DNA of 64,000 nt from Ahaetulla prasina (lineage: Eukaryota; Chordata; Lepidosauria; Squamata; Colubridae), in assembly GCF_028640845.1 (NCBI RefSeq), contig NC_080542.1, positions 150,690,179-150,754,178 on the forward strand, in the 5' to 3' direction. A program made the position numbers and the translations under genes. Shown piece after piece: positions 1 through 28,900 of this stretch (position 1 is its first letter; each line of letters starts with the position of its first letter). The notes under the pieces were generated by a model. That model was not told where the DNA came from. It saw nothing but the letters and a program-made list of their open reading frames with translations, and did not search any database.

Positions 1-869
1 GAGATTTGGACCTGCCTCTTGCAAGCTCAGTCTGCAGGTCAGCAACCGGCTGGGGGAGGGGAGAGTGTTGTAGCAGTGCTGGTCCTTGGCAGCCACTTTG
101 GCGGGAGGTCCCGTTTGGAGGTTCTGCCAGGAGCCCCCCTTCCAGCCAATCCAGAGGGACCGTGTCCTGGCACATCCCCAAGCGGGCCATCACATCTACT
201 CCATTACAGCCATGTTTTCAGTGGGTGGGTGTCCGATCTGGTTGGGACATCTGCATGGGGAACAGCCTGGGATCTTGATTTGCAGCACAGGGAAGATCAG
301 GCAGAAGTTTGGCATTTGATGCTCACTTGGTTGATCCTATCACTGCTTTTCCCAAACACCTTTCAGTCCTGGGTGTGGCAGATCACTGGCATCGCTTTGG
401 CCAGCTCTTGTTGGCGGGTGGTGGTGGTGGTGAAAGGAAACGGGGTGGGGGGCATCTACACGGACGCCGTGAAGTGTCTGGGCTGAGCATCAGGGTCCCT
501 CTGACAGTGGCCTTTCTCTGCCCTGGGGAGGGGGCTGCCTCGGCACAACCGACTGGTGAGAAGAAAGGTGAACCCCACAGAGCTGCAGTCCCAAGGCAAC
601 TCCTTGGCTTGGATCCACGATTGGGGCGATGGACAGGACAGGAATGGATGCTGCCTCCTGCTGGAAGACCGAGGGGACCTCTTGGGAGCACACCCCCATC
701 TCCTGTGCCCCAGAACAGAAACGGGTTTCGTTTTGGGGGAATGCTGCCTCTGACAAAGCTCTTGTGGGGCAGAGGTGGGCTGGTGTGGGGCCGCCGGGAG
801 ATGAGAGCCCGGCGGGGGAGGCGAGACCTAGCCGAGGTCCTGTTGATGTCTGGTATTCTTCATCCCTAG
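1..869 (+). other. AGAP3 intron
   Basis: G-rich intron ending in the acceptor CATCCCTAG before base 870. I see no exon, RNA gene or interspersed repeat in it. Confidence 0.7.
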
Positions 870-17850
<16,981 letters not shown>

Positions 17851-18512
17851 CACTCTCCAAGGCCTTTGCAGTCGCTTTTGTGATCCTTTGGGGAGGGGGG
17901 GCAACAGAAGACAGCCCTCCCCCACTGTACTAGCCAGAGACCCACTCCCACCTTCAAGGTTTGTGGGGCGACGGCTGCCCACCACCATCACCCCCATAGG
18001 CGCACTTCCTTCCGGGGGTGGGGTGGAGAGGCTTTCCAGACCCCAGCTTAGTGCTACTGAGAAAATCAGCCCTGCAGAAGCGAAGGAGCAGAGGGTCTCC
18101 CTTGTGCCTATGATGGCTGGGGGGTGGGAAATGAAGAAGGGGCTGCTGCAAGGACCCCGAGGGAGCTTGGAGAGGCTTGAAGCAAGCCAAGGAGTTCCTT
18201 CCCCAACGGTCCTTTGGAAAGTCAGCCAGCGGGGAGTGGAGGAGGCAACCTTGCCTTTCCTTTCCATCCCCACCCCATTCCTCTCCCCGCGTTCAGAAAA
18301 CGGGCCAGGTGCGGGTGCGCAGAGCCCCATCCGCAGAGCAGCAGCCACGCGCGTGGTGGGCTTCGCAGACCCTTTCCGAGTCGGCGGAACGGTCTCCCTC
18401 CCCCGTGGGTGGTCATGGGGAGGGGGCAGTCAGACATCCCCCACGCCACCTTCTCCCCCCACCCCCGCGATGGGAGTCGACCACTCGGGGTGGCGGGTCC
18501 ATACAAAATAGA

Positions 18513-18672
18513 TTTATTGATCAATTACACGACTGCACGGAACGGATACGGGGGTCGGGGCGTGGGGGGGCAGGCTCATATACAAGTGGGAGGGGGTTAG
18601 GGTTAACCCCTTATGTACAGACTTTACACGAATAAATAAGCGGGTTGGGGGGGCTGTACAGGCGGCGGGCCT
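18513..18672 (-). other. GBX1: GBX1 3' UTR with AU-rich element and poly(A) signal
   Basis: On the minus strand TTATTTATT (18639 down to 18631) is a perfect AU-rich nonamer about 35 nt after the stop, suggesting an unstable mRNA. A palindromic GGGGTTAGGGTTAACCCC lies near 18596-18613. AATAAA on the minus strand is at 18518 down to 18513. The gap to the AGAP3 poly(A) signal is about 0.7 kb. Confidence 0.7.
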
Positions 18673-21600
18673 TCAGGGGCGCTGGGCCTGCTCAAGCTGC
18701 TGGTGTTGGCTGCGCACGGCGAAGCGGTTGACGTGGACCGGGATGGGCACCACGATTTTGGGGTTCCGGACCGGCTCCCCCGAGCGGCCGCTGACGTTCC
18801 CCGCCTTGATTCGCTTCCACTTGGCGCGCCGGTTCTGGAACCAGATCTTGACCTGGACCTCGCTGAGCTTGAGCGCGTGGGCGATCTGGGAGCGCTCCGT
18901 CAGGCTCAGGTACTTCTTGCAGTGGAACTCCTTCTCCAGCTCTAGTAGCTGCTCGCTGGTGAAGGCGGTGCGCCGCCGCCGGCTCTTGCCCGGGCCCCCT
19001 GACGACGAGGAGGAGGGACCAGCAGCAGCCCCGGCAGGAGGAACCGCCGCTGCCGCTTGCTCGCCCGCGCCCCGCTTAGCCTTGGCTTTGGCTGGCACTG
19101 GGCCGCCGCCGCCGCCGGGACCCTCCAAGAACGACTCCTCTTCGCTCTCCGCCTCCGCCGAGCTGTCCTGCTCGCTGCCGCAGCCCGCCTCACCCGCCCG
19201 CTCGTCCGCCTTATCTTCGTCCGAGCTGTAGGCGCCTTTGCCGTCTGCGGGAGAGAGAGAGACAGAGGGAGAGAGATGGGTGTGATTAGTGGAAGAGGAA
19301 GGAAAGTGAGTGAGACAGACAGACAGAGGTGTGTCTCATTAGTCAGTGGAAGAGGAAGGAAAGAGTGAGAGAGAGAAAAAGAGGGGGGGAGGGAAGGAGT
19401 GGAGGAGAAGAGGTTACGTCTCTCCCCACGTAGAGGGACCGTCCCCTCAAGTCGGAACCCGGCCACGCGCGCGGCTGCTGCAGCCCCACGGATCTAACCC
19501 GAGCCAAAAGCGCCCAAGCCGTATTGCTCCTCAGTTCCCGAACCGGTGCTAGCAGGAGGCGCGGCTCACACATCCCATTCCCGCGTGGGGGAGCTGGAGG
19601 TGGGTGGGATGTCGTACTGGGGAGGAGAGCGGCCATGCCGACGGAGCTCCGAAGTAGGACGCTCGAGTTAAGCCGCCGAGCTCAAGCGGGAGAAGGGGAC
19701 TGGCGAGCCCCCCTGCCCCCACACACACACGGTTTCGCCGTTTGGGCCAGGCAGATGGAGAATCTCTGCGGGCCTTTGCCCCCCACTCCCACCCGCCGCC
19801 CCCTTCCTCTCCGTCAGGCCGGGAGCAAAAGGGAAGCACCCAGCTGCCTCTTGAGCTGCAGGTCCAAAGCGGCTTGCGAAGAGGTCGGACTTCAGGGGGA
19901 CTGACGGGGGACTGACGGGGAGAGGCTTTGGCCAGTCCGAGAAAGAGGGTCTTTCTTCCCGACTCCCTGCCTGCTTCGGAGGTTGCCCTCCCCCGGTCTG
20001 GGTTTGGTGCCATGATGAGGCTCGGGCCCCTTCCTCTGTTTTTCCAGAAGCTCCTTCTCTCCTCACGCCACGCTTCCCGAAGCCAGGAGATCAGAGGCCG
20101 CCTCCTGCCCAGTTGCGCGATTCCTCGCCACGTCCCCCTCCTCCAGTATTGCCGGCACTGACCTGCAAAGGCTTCGGGGAGGGAGCGGCTGAGGGAGGAT
20201 CGCAAGGAAAGATCGCTTGCTTGGAAGACACCCAGACGCGCTAGGGGGCGGAGGGGGGGGGAAGAGTCACCGCGACCCTCCATCGGAAGCGAGGTCCCTC
20301 CTTTCTGCGCAGACCTTTTGGCCCCGCAGCGGCGGTCAGTCACGGCCATGGGATCCCGAGAACTCTCCCCAAAGGGCCTCCGCTGGGCGGATCCCTTGCC
20401 TTGCAGCCGAAATCGGAGGCCCCACCAAGCCAGGCAGGCCAGACGCGTCGGAAAAGCAGGGAAAGTGCGCCGGGAACTCCCGCCTCAGATTCAAGACGGA
20501 CCGGGACGGGTCTCAGTCGGTGAAGCCGCTTATAGTACCTCTTGTTTTGAGTCTGGAAATCCGGGACTCTGCTCCGCTCTCCTCGCTGACTTCTCTGCCT
20601 GGGTCCCCGTCCGTCCCGCACGCGGTGGAAACCGCGTAGAAACAAGCACAGGAATGACCCGACAGACGACGGCCTCTGGGCGTGTGCGGAGTGTTGTTGG
20701 GTTTTTTTTGTATGTCTGAATAAATGGATCTGATGAAATCGTGCCACGCCGGCCAAGTTGGCAGACGCACCGGGGAGTGGAAGCTTCGAAGGAAACCTTC
20801 CTGCGGGATTCGGCCAGGTGGTCTCCAGCCGCCACCCAGCCCCAACGGTTGCTCATGCTGCCTTCTTACGATACGTTTTGTTTTGTTTTGTTTTGTTTTG
20901 ACCTTCCAGTCTAGCCTGGGTCATCCCCGACACCCACACCCACCCAGTTAGCCTAGTAAATCCGCGGCCATACAGAATCAGCTGCCGGCTCCGGGACTCG
21001 CGGCCAAGCGCCCGAGTAAAGGCGCAGGGCGATCTCTCATTCCCGTTCAGACTGCGGGGTGACCCGAGCCAGGGCTGCCCGAAACCAGCCCAAGCACGGT
21101 GAGCACGCACGGGCCCGGGGAGCGCGTGGGCCGACCGTGTGCCGGGAACGGGGAGGCTTTGAACCTGCTGGTGGGGCGCCCTTCTTAGCGAGGTTCGCTG
21201 CTGGGCTTGGGATGATGGAGGCTACAGTTCACAGTCCAAAGCCTTTGGGCCTGAGACCCCTGGAGAACTAATGGTCCCTCGTCCGAAGCCTAGAAGCCTG
21301 CGTCACAAACCCCCCCATCCCTCCCCACCAATCCCTGGTCACTTCCGTGAGACTTGGACTCGCTGTAGGGCGAACCTGATCTCTTGAGGGGGGCTGTTCG
21401 CTCACCACAGCCCCCCCACAAGAGCTGTGGGGAGGCTCTGCAGCCTTTATGGGACTAGAAGGGCCCGGCTGTTTGTCCCGGAGACATGGTGCCCCGGAGC
21501 TCACTACCGAGGTGCAGAAAGTGCCCCCCAAGTTCCTGCAATGGGGAGGTAGATATGCCACGCGTGGGGGACGTCCTTCTTCACCATCTATTGATTTAGT

Positions 21601-23413
21601 GATTGTTCAATGCACCCCGCCTTAGGAACCCCTGCGCGTGCCCCGGAAGGCTCCAAGTGAACAAATGGATTGGGAAGCAAGGGCGCGGCTTCCTTGCCCC
21701 CAAACTAGGCAGGCCGCCGCAGAGCGGGCTGCTCCCCTCCCTCCTTTCTTTCGGCAGTGCGTGTCAAAACTAGGATTCTTGCCGGGCCAGATATGACTCA
21801 GAAGTCCCGGATGCCTTCACGGGATTTACTCGGGAGTAACCGCCTTCTCTTCTCAGGAGGGCCCCGATGGCTTCGTGCCGCCTCGGTTGCTGCAACTTTT
21901 CGCCGCCACCGTCCACGACTCTGTTGGCGTCTCCTCGGAGGGAGAGGCGGGGAAAAGACCCTCCCGACCAGGTCTTGTCCCGGGAGAGCGGCCCAAAGCT
22001 CCGCCGTTTTACCGCTGTTCCCCCCCCCCCCACGAAAACCAGAAAACCCGCGACTGCGGGCGTCAAGTCCCGCGGCCGGTCTTCGGTCGGCGTGAAAGTG
22101 TGTGGGGCGCCCGGGCCGGGGAAGTGGGGAAAAGCTTCGCGCTCCTCTTTTCCCAACCCGTCCATCACCTCGCCGCCACAATTCAAGGGTGACCGATTCA
22201 CGAGGGGGTTGGAACGGCTGCTCCAATCGGACTGCCGGTCCAAAAACAGCTTGACAGGGAGCCCGCTGTCCCGGCCTCTTTAGCAGGGAACGTTGCAAAG
22301 CGAGTCCTCGCCCTGGCCTTCCCTTTGATCGCGCGTGGGGAACGGGCGGCTCAGCCTCGGCTGCTCCGCAGCACCTGGGACAGCTCCGTCCCCGCTGCCC
22401 CGGGGTTTTCCGGATGGAGCCGCCGGCCGCGAGAGCACTCCGTTACCGGAGGAAAGGAGAATTCCTTCGGCGCGCCCGGGACAAGCGCTCGGTGCGGTGA
22501 GGAGCGCGGAGCCGAAGGGAGTCTTCCAGACAATCCTTGTAGCCCAGGTGTCCGGGAGCACCCGGTTCCTCGCAGGTGCGCCTTTTGCGAATAGACCGCG
22601 GGCGGGTGGCGCAGGGCGGCAGCTGGATCATAATTTGGGCACCGAGCGGTATAAGAAACAGGGCAAAAGCTACGACGGCTACAACCGTAGGAGGCGCGGG
22701 AACAGGGGGTTTAGGATTACGGTCCGGGGTGACTGCTGGCCAACGGGAAGGACGAAGGGACTCGTGGCCGTGAGAGTGGGCGATTGCTCGATCGGTTCTC
22801 ACCCCCCTCGTTGACCCCCCCCCAGGGCACCCTGGTGAGTAGACAAACTTTCCCCCGCGCGAGAAAAGTTCTTGCAATGCAGCAACCGGCCAGAGGAGCC
22901 ATCGCGCAGCCCACCCACCTGCAGCCCAACGAGGGACCCACCTGCCAGGCCGGGAAAGGGATCCGGGAAGTGTAGCGGCGGCTCCGGGCCTCCTTTGTCC
23001 CGGGCTGGAGACACCTCGCCTCTTTCCAGCTCTTCTGCCCCGCTGCGGCGGCGGCAGGGGGGCTCCGTGCTGCTTCGCCCGGGGACCGGCAATTCCTGGG
23101 ACGGGTAGAAGCCGTCCGGGGGCTCCCCGAAGCTCGGTAAGGCGGTGGTGAGAGCCACCATGGACGGGACGGCTTGGCCGAGGCTGGCGCAGAAGGAGTT
23201 GCTGAGGCGGCCGGCAAAGGAAGCCAGCGGGGCCAGCGGGGGCAGCCCGGTAGCGGCTTGCAGCGGTCCGTGGGGCAGCACCAGCGGCCGGTAGGGCATA
23301 AACATCGGGTAGCCGGTGTAGAGCAGCGGGCCGGAGCGCGGGGCGGGCGGCGAGTGGCCGATCAGAGAATCGATGGAGAAGGCGGCCCCTTGGCCGCTAC
23401 TTGGCCTCTGCAT
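18513..23413 (-). CDS. GBX1: GBX1 homeobox transcription factor, two exons, 347 aa (span includes 3' UTR)
   Basis: Gastrulation brain homeobox 1, a nuclear DNA-binding protein of developing hindbrain, spinal cord and forebrain. Exon 1 (23413 down to 22942) begins ATG at 23413 with MQRPSSGQ and carries the family block AFSIDSLIG and the conserved run [18 protein letters not shown]. Exon 2 (19244 down to 18673) completes the codon split 1+2 (GCA G|AC GGC), giving YSSDED and an acidic stretch, then a 60-residue homeodomain with W48, F49, Q50 and N51 ([12 protein letters not shown]), and the GBX tail [23 protein letters not shown]1 rather than GBX2 is chosen from the MQR start, the KRIKAGNVS end of the homeodomain and the AGAP3/ASB10 neighbours. 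Length is near the human protein (about 363). It converges on AGAP3. Confidence 0.96.
18673..19244 (-). CDS. GBX1: GBX1 exon 2 with homeobox
   Basis: 572 nt from acceptor TCCCGCAG|ACGGC to the stop. The homeobox occupies 18984 down to 18805. Upstream of it lies a Gly/Ala/Pro/Ser-rich linker. Confidence 0.97.
19250..19400. repeat. GA-rich low-complexity repeat
   Basis: (GA)n and (GACA)n tracts enclosing two copies of a GTGGAAGAGGAAGGAAAG motif. This is the reverse complement of the motif inside the 4118-4445 tract. Confidence 0.85.
20875..20900. repeat. (TTTTG)n microsatellite
   Basis: Five TTTTG units in the GBX1 intron. Confidence 0.93.
22942..23413 (-). CDS. GBX1: GBX1 exon 1
   Basis: 472 nt, 157 codons plus one base; donor CTGGCAG|GTGGGT. 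The frame stays open upstream of the ATG because the region is GC-rich, but homology begins at MQRPSS, so 23413 is taken as the start. Confidence 0.95.
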
Positions 23414-25046
23414 GGCGGCGGCCCGGACCCTGCCGGCACTTACCGGCTTGGTTGACCCCCCGCCAGAGTCTCCAGAGTGACCCGGAGCTCCAGCCCCGGT
23501 GGAGGCACGGCGGCTCGCTTTCCGCCTCTGGTCGCTCGGCCGGAGCCCTTCGACGGAGCCGCCGCCGCGCCGTTCCTCTCGCTGCCGCCCTGGCGCTTGG
23601 CTGGCGCTGTCTGCCAAGAGAGGGCGGGCGGGCGGGCGAGGAGGGAGGAAATGGCAGGGGAGGGGGAAGGGGTGTCGCCCTGCCTCCGCGCTCATCCATC
23701 TTCCTCAAATTCCGCTTGAGTTCCCCCCTAGAGCCGCCCGCCCCGCGGCCGGGCCAGGGAACAGCGGCGGGTTCCCACTGGAGCGGTCAGAGGGCCCCTG
23801 GGAAGCACCGCCCCCTCCCGCCTCATCAGCCATTATGACTGGTGATTGATGATTGCCAATTACCGGCCGGGCGCACAAGGGGCCTTTTGTCGGGCTGGGC
23901 GGGACCAGCTGCCCCGCGGGCGGGCGGGGAGGAGCCCCACGGGACTCTCCCACCAATCGACTCCCGCGGGGTCGCCCTGTCCGCTCTTTCCTCTTCTCGT
24001 GGCAGGACGCACCGGGAGCGGATCGCGTCGCTAGCCGGTCCTTGGGTCGCTCGGACGTTGCTCGGCGATGTGCCAGTCCTGCCTTTGCCATCAGCCGCTC
24101 GGCTCGCTGTCCCGTCGCTCACGGGGGGAGTGGATGCCTCCTACCCCGTGGCTCTTGGCACGCCAATTCACCCGATTCCCCCCTGCCCCATCGTCCATGT
24201 TCTCCTGCTCCAGGGCATCCGAAGCACTGCCAGTCTACGTGCCACGGGTCTTACCCCGGGGGTTGGGCACATCCCACCAGAGCTACTGGCTAGCTACCCC
24301 GGCAGATTGGGGTGGGGAGAAAACGCCTTTGCTCCGTCCACCGGTCCATCTAGCAGAGCCGAAGTGGAGGGAGCCGCCCCTCGAGCCGCTCGTCCCTGTC
24401 TTTTCCTTTCCGAGGCAGGAACTGCCCAGGCCTCACCTGGTCCTTTGCCTACCTGTTGCGCCCAGACCTCTCTGAGGCTACCCATACGGGCGCTCAGAAG
24501 GGCGGTGGACGCCTCCCCACGGCTGCCTTTGCTCCAGGAAGAGGGGGCAGGAAGAGGGCAGGAGCAGGCTGCCTGGGGGACAGCCAGGTGGAAGGTCCGA
24601 GGCGGAGGATTCCTCGAGTGCTCAAAGAAACGGGCCCCCCCGCGCCTTTTCCGCCACTTGTTTCCCAGTCACGGCATCAAATGGACTCTGTCAGCCAAGG
24701 CGTTGGGCCTGCACAGGACCACCCGAGACCCTGGGACGATGGCAGGGACGCGATCCCTGTCCCGAGCAAGGCAAGGGGCCGCGCCCTCTCTGTCACGCCA
24801 GGACAACCCCCCTCTGATACGCCGCTGCCCTCCACCCCTCACTGGCTCAAAGCGCCTTCTGCAAACCGCATCCAGCTGTATCTTGCAGCGCCGCCTGGAG
24901 GGCAACCAGGGTCGGCTTGCCTGGGAATCTGCCCACCCATCAGGCTGCTTCCGGGCCCCTCTCCGGCGGCCTGGCCCGTCCGCCTTTCGCTCGTTCCGGG
25001 ATCACGGAGGAGACATACAGCCACGCACCACTGAAGAAGTAGCCTC
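23414..25046. other. GBX1-ASB10 intergenic region
   Basis: GC-rich, CpG-rich, no repeats. It holds the GBX1 upstream region and ends at the ASB10 poly(A) signal. A long plus-strand open frame here is a composition artefact. Confidence 0.6.
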
Positions 25047-25754
25047 TTTATTACACACCCGGGCAATCTACAAAAAAACAGGGAGCTCTCCACACGCCAG
25101 AGAAAGGCTGAGGGAGGGGGGAGAGAAAAAGGGGGAGCGGACGGATGAGAAGGGGTTTCTCCGCGCCTGCGGATCAGGTTCTCCACCGGTTTGCTTTCAC
25201 CTGCATTTCCAGCAACCCACGTCGGTTTGGGGATTCATAGTGGGGGCTCTGTCACTCTGGGGAACAAGTGCTCCGGCAGGGAAGCAGCCGGAATAGGCCA
25301 GGGGCTCGCAAGGAGGCTAGGCCGGGACGGGGCATCCAGGCGTCTGGAGCTTCTGCCTGGCTTGGTCTGCTCGGGCTCACTGGAGCCCTACTCGTAAAGC
25401 CGGCAGGGAGGCACCTTGAGTCTCTCCGCTCCCAGCTCCGATGAAACGAGGCGCGGCACCCGTGCGCATATACTCTCTTTTTGTCTTCTGGATCTCTGGC
25501 AGACCGCTGGATCTTTCTTCGGGCTCGCCTCGGAGAGGTTCCCGCCGGGAAGGCGATCCACCTTCATTGCCGCCTCCTTCCACCTGCGCCATCCGGATCG
25601 GTCGGAGTGCTCCAGGCCCATCGGGCTCTCGGTGGAAGCCAGGGCCCGCCATACCTGTCCGGCCTGGACTGAAGGGTGAAGGTGCGGGCGCTTCGCTCGG
25701 CTGGGATTCCAGGCAGCCTCCGACTACCACGCCCGGGGTGGGGGCTGAGAAGGG
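25047..25754 (-). other. ASB10: ASB10 3' UTR with poly(A) signal
   Basis: From the stop at 25755 to an AATAAA on the minus strand (25052 down to 25047). GC-rich, no repeat seen. Confidence 0.7.
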
Positions 25755-25940
25755 CTAGTAAAGGACGTCCTCGAAGCGAAGCAGCACGAACTGATGCAAG
25801 GCGGAGGGCAGCTGCAGGTGGGGCAGGGCCTGGAGGAGACGGCCTTCCAAGCAGCTACGAAGAGCACACCTGGCCAGGTGTTGCAGGCTGCGGGGTCCCT
25901 GGCCAAGGGCGAAGAGAGACCGGAAGAACCGCGGGTGCTG
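25755..25940 (-). CDS. ASB10: ASB10 last coding exon, SOCS box
   Basis: 186 nt, phase 0, acceptor TTTGCAG|CAGCAC to TAG. Encodes QHPRFFRSLFALGQGPRSLQ and the rest of the SOCS box. Confidence 0.94.
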   Translation of the reverse strand, partial: QHPRFFRSLFALGQGPRSLQHLARCALRSCLEGRLLQALPHLQLPSALHQFVLLRFEDVLY

Positions 25941-28900
25941 CTGCAAAGAGGGAAGCGGGGTTTTGTGAGAACCGGAAAGGCAAAGAAGTGAAATCCAGCA
26001 GGTTCTGACAAGTTCTGGAGAACCAGTAGCGGAAATTTTGAGTAGTTCGGAGAACCGCCAAATACCACCTCTGACTGGCCCGGGAATGGGGTGGGAGTAG
26101 AGATTTTGCAGTATCCTTCCCCTGCCACGCCCACCAAACCACGCGCACAGAACCGGTAGTAAAAAATTTGGATTTCACCACGGGAAAGGCAACCCTGGCA
26201 GGAGAAGCCCACCCAACCCGGGACCCCAAGACGCTCGGGCTCCCACGCAGACTCACGTGTACCAGCTCTTCTGGGACAGCGTGCTGCCAGGCCTCGGTGA
26301 CGGGCACTCGCACGTAGCAGTTGAGCAGGGTCTCCACCGTCCGAGGGGAACCGCAGCAGTGGCGCAGCACCTGTGGAGAAGGGGAGGAGGAAGAAAAAGG
26401 GGAGCTGTTAGGGCTGTGCGCAGGCTGGCAGCCTCGGGCCCGAATCCCTTGGAAGGGTCCCCGCGTGAAGGTGGCGCTAAACGTTGGGGAAGGGCGCAGA
26501 AGTGGCCCAAGAAGAGGCGTGGGGGCCAGAATTGCGCGCCTTTCCTTTGCTTTCCTGGGTTATCTACGAGCCCGCAAACCCCCACCACCTCCTTCGTGGC
26601 AGGCCGCTGCTTGTTCACCTCCGAATCTTTTTTAAGAATGAAGCAGAGCGACCTTGCTCCACAGGCTGTCCTGCTGGACCCTCCCCTTCGGAATCCTTCC
26701 CCTCTCTAACCCCCGGATCTCGCCCGAACCTCACACATTGAGTCAATGGAGCCTCGAACCCGGAGAGCCGAGTTGGCTTCCAAAAGTCAAGGGTGGGATG
26801 CACGGGGCGCCCACATTTCCTTTGGACTTTAAAACCATGCCTGTATATTCTGCCTCTCCACGAATCCCCCAGACAATTTCCTGCCCAGAGAGGAGAGGAA
26901 CCCAAATCCCGAAGTTGGCACCTTCCGTGACTAAGATCCCGAAGGAACCCCCGGGCACTCTTTTAAGTTTGCACGTCTGGACGACCCTGCTACGATCAAA
27001 TCTAGCCCAGGACTGCCATCTGTGAGAAATGATGCAGGGTCTGCTTGGGAGAGGGGGGGGGGAGGGTTGGGCTAGATGACCTTCCAACTCTGTTCGTCTG
27101 TTCTGTTCACGGGCCTGGCCTCCTTTGCGCCAAACGGAGCCGGCCGCGGCCTTAAGCGCGGCAACGTCGTTGATCCTGGGGTTTCTTTGGCTCGCTCTCC
27201 CCGGGGACAGGCAACCACCAGCGTGGACTTCCCACGCCCCTTGCAGGCCGGCCGGTCCCAGACCCACTGCGTAGGGGGAGAGGGGAGTTGGAGACGCGCG
27301 CTTTCGTCCCCCGGAACAGTTTAGGGGAGGCGAGCAAGCCGCGGCTCCTGCTAGGTCGGCGCCTCCTCCTCCCGTGTGGCGACCGGGTGGATTCGCACCT
27401 TGAGCAGCGCCCCAGGCCAGACGCGGACGGCGCCGTGGTTGAGCAGTTGGCGCACCACCAACTCCGGCCGGTGGTCCAGGCGGTAGGCCGCCACCTGCAG
27501 GGCGTTGTGGAGTGCCGTATTGCCGCTGTAGCTCATGATGTTGACGTTGGCGCCGTGGGCCAGGAGCAGCGCCACCACGCGTGAGTTGGCATTCTTGCAG
27601 GCCTGGTGCAGCGGGCGCTGGCGGTCGCGGTCGGCGGCGTTCACCCGGGCGCCGGCTTCCACTAGCAGTCGGCACACTTCGTAGTAAGCGTCCGCCGCCT
27701 GGGCGGAGTGAGCCAGGGCGCAGGCGGCGATCAGCGGGGTTTCCCCCTCGGCGTTCTTGGCCTCCAGGGCTGCCCCGTAGCTCAGGAAGAGGCGCACGTG
27801 TTCCGCCAAGCCTTGCCGAGCCGCCACGTGCAGCGGAGTGTCCCCTTCCTCCTCGGACTCGCAATTCACCACCGCCCCGTGGCTCAACAGAAGGCGGGCG
27901 CACCTGGAAGGGGGGGAAACAGAGGAAAAGGAATGACGTTGGCGGGGCTTTCTTGCGAGCCCAAAACTGGCGGGAACCGCGACCCGATCCCTTCCCCGAG
28001 CGCAGGCTCCTGCTCTCGGGGAGGGTGGGTCCGGCATCTCAGGAGGAAAGGCGGACTTGAAGGTTGGTGACCCCCGAAGCGTTTTGCCCGGGGCTCGTCG
28101 GAGCAGCTGGAAGAACAAGGCCTTCCCTGGAGAGGTGGGGGTGCTTTTCCAAAAGGAGCAGCAGACGACACTCCCTTTCGGCCCCACAGTCTCCTAAAGG
28201 GCCTTTCCCCACTCCTGAGCCGAAGAGGCGCCATGCGCCCATCAGCCTTTTACGCAGTCCAAACTCTTCTTTTCCTATGAAACTACGTTCAAGGCCGAGC
28301 CTGTCTCGGAGCAGAGGCTGCAGGGGTCAGTGTGGGCGTGCCCTAGGGCTGCCCGCCACTGTCAACCGAGGGGGCAGAAGGCACTTCGGCGGCCAGCTGG
28401 GAAAGGCCAGAGCGAAACCATACTCAATTCCTACCCATTTCTACTCTCCGCCCCTGACCACCGGGAGCGAGGAAAGGCCGGCCAATTCTCCACAGCCAAC
28501 TCGCCACGGATCAACTTGCCATGGCCAATTCTGCGCGGGACAGCTCGCCACAGAACAACTCCCTGCGCGACAAGAGTTACACTGATATCCAAGAAATGGT
28601 GGAATAAAAGCATTAAAGACAGGATGCCAGAGGAGGGACGGAATGAAATGCGAAGGACACAAATTAAATTATTTTTTTTACTTATTTTAAATAATTAAAT
28701 GAATTGTTCAATTGTCCTGCAGCGATTTGTCTCATCATGGTTGTCCATGGTGGTTTGTCCCGCGGAGAGTTGGCCGTGGCGAGTTGTTTCATCCAAGACG
28801 GCTGTTTCATCCAAGACGGCGGGCAGAAGACTCCGTGGACAGCTCCCACTCGCGGCCTCCAGCTATGCTTGGGCCAAAACACTTTCCGCGAACGCAGAAT

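Larger units (their letters stand above)
19245..22941 (-). other. GBX1 intron, CpG-rich
   Basis: GC- and CpG-rich throughout. It holds a GA-rich low-complexity stretch (19250-19400) with the motif GTGGAAGAGGAAGGAAAG twice and a (TTTTG)n run (about 20875-20900). No other exon or RNA gene seen. Confidence 0.7.
18700..25000. promoter_or_regulatory. CpG-rich domain over GBX1
   Basis: Frequent CG dinucleotides across both GBX1 exons, the intron and about 1.5 kb upstream, as at many developmental transcription-factor genes. The GBX1 promoter must lie upstream of 23413; an AT-richer block at about 23826-23872 (CATTATGACTGGTGATTGATGATTGCCAATTACC) is the best-looking proximal element, with a CCAAT core. 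Confidence 0.6.

Noticed and set aside
18596..18613. Telomere-like TTAGGGTTA in the GBX1 3' UTR
   Set aside because: Only about one and a half repeats within a short palindrome; too little for an interstitial telomere.
19549..20349. 266-codon minus-strand frame in the GBX1 intron
   Set aside because: No recognisable domain, high Arg/Gly/Ser content, inside an intron of a two-exon gene family.
23414..23695. Upstream in-frame extension of GBX1 exon 1
   Set aside because: The frame is open, but similarity to GBX1 begins at MQRPSS and the extension is low-complexity, so it is treated as 5' UTR.
23842..25296. 484-codon open frame on the plus strand upstream of GBX1
   Set aside because: CpG-rich sequence gives long stop-free frames in several registers. 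The translation is rich in Pro/Arg/Ser/Gly with no domain, and it runs across the ASB10 3' UTR on the opposite strand.
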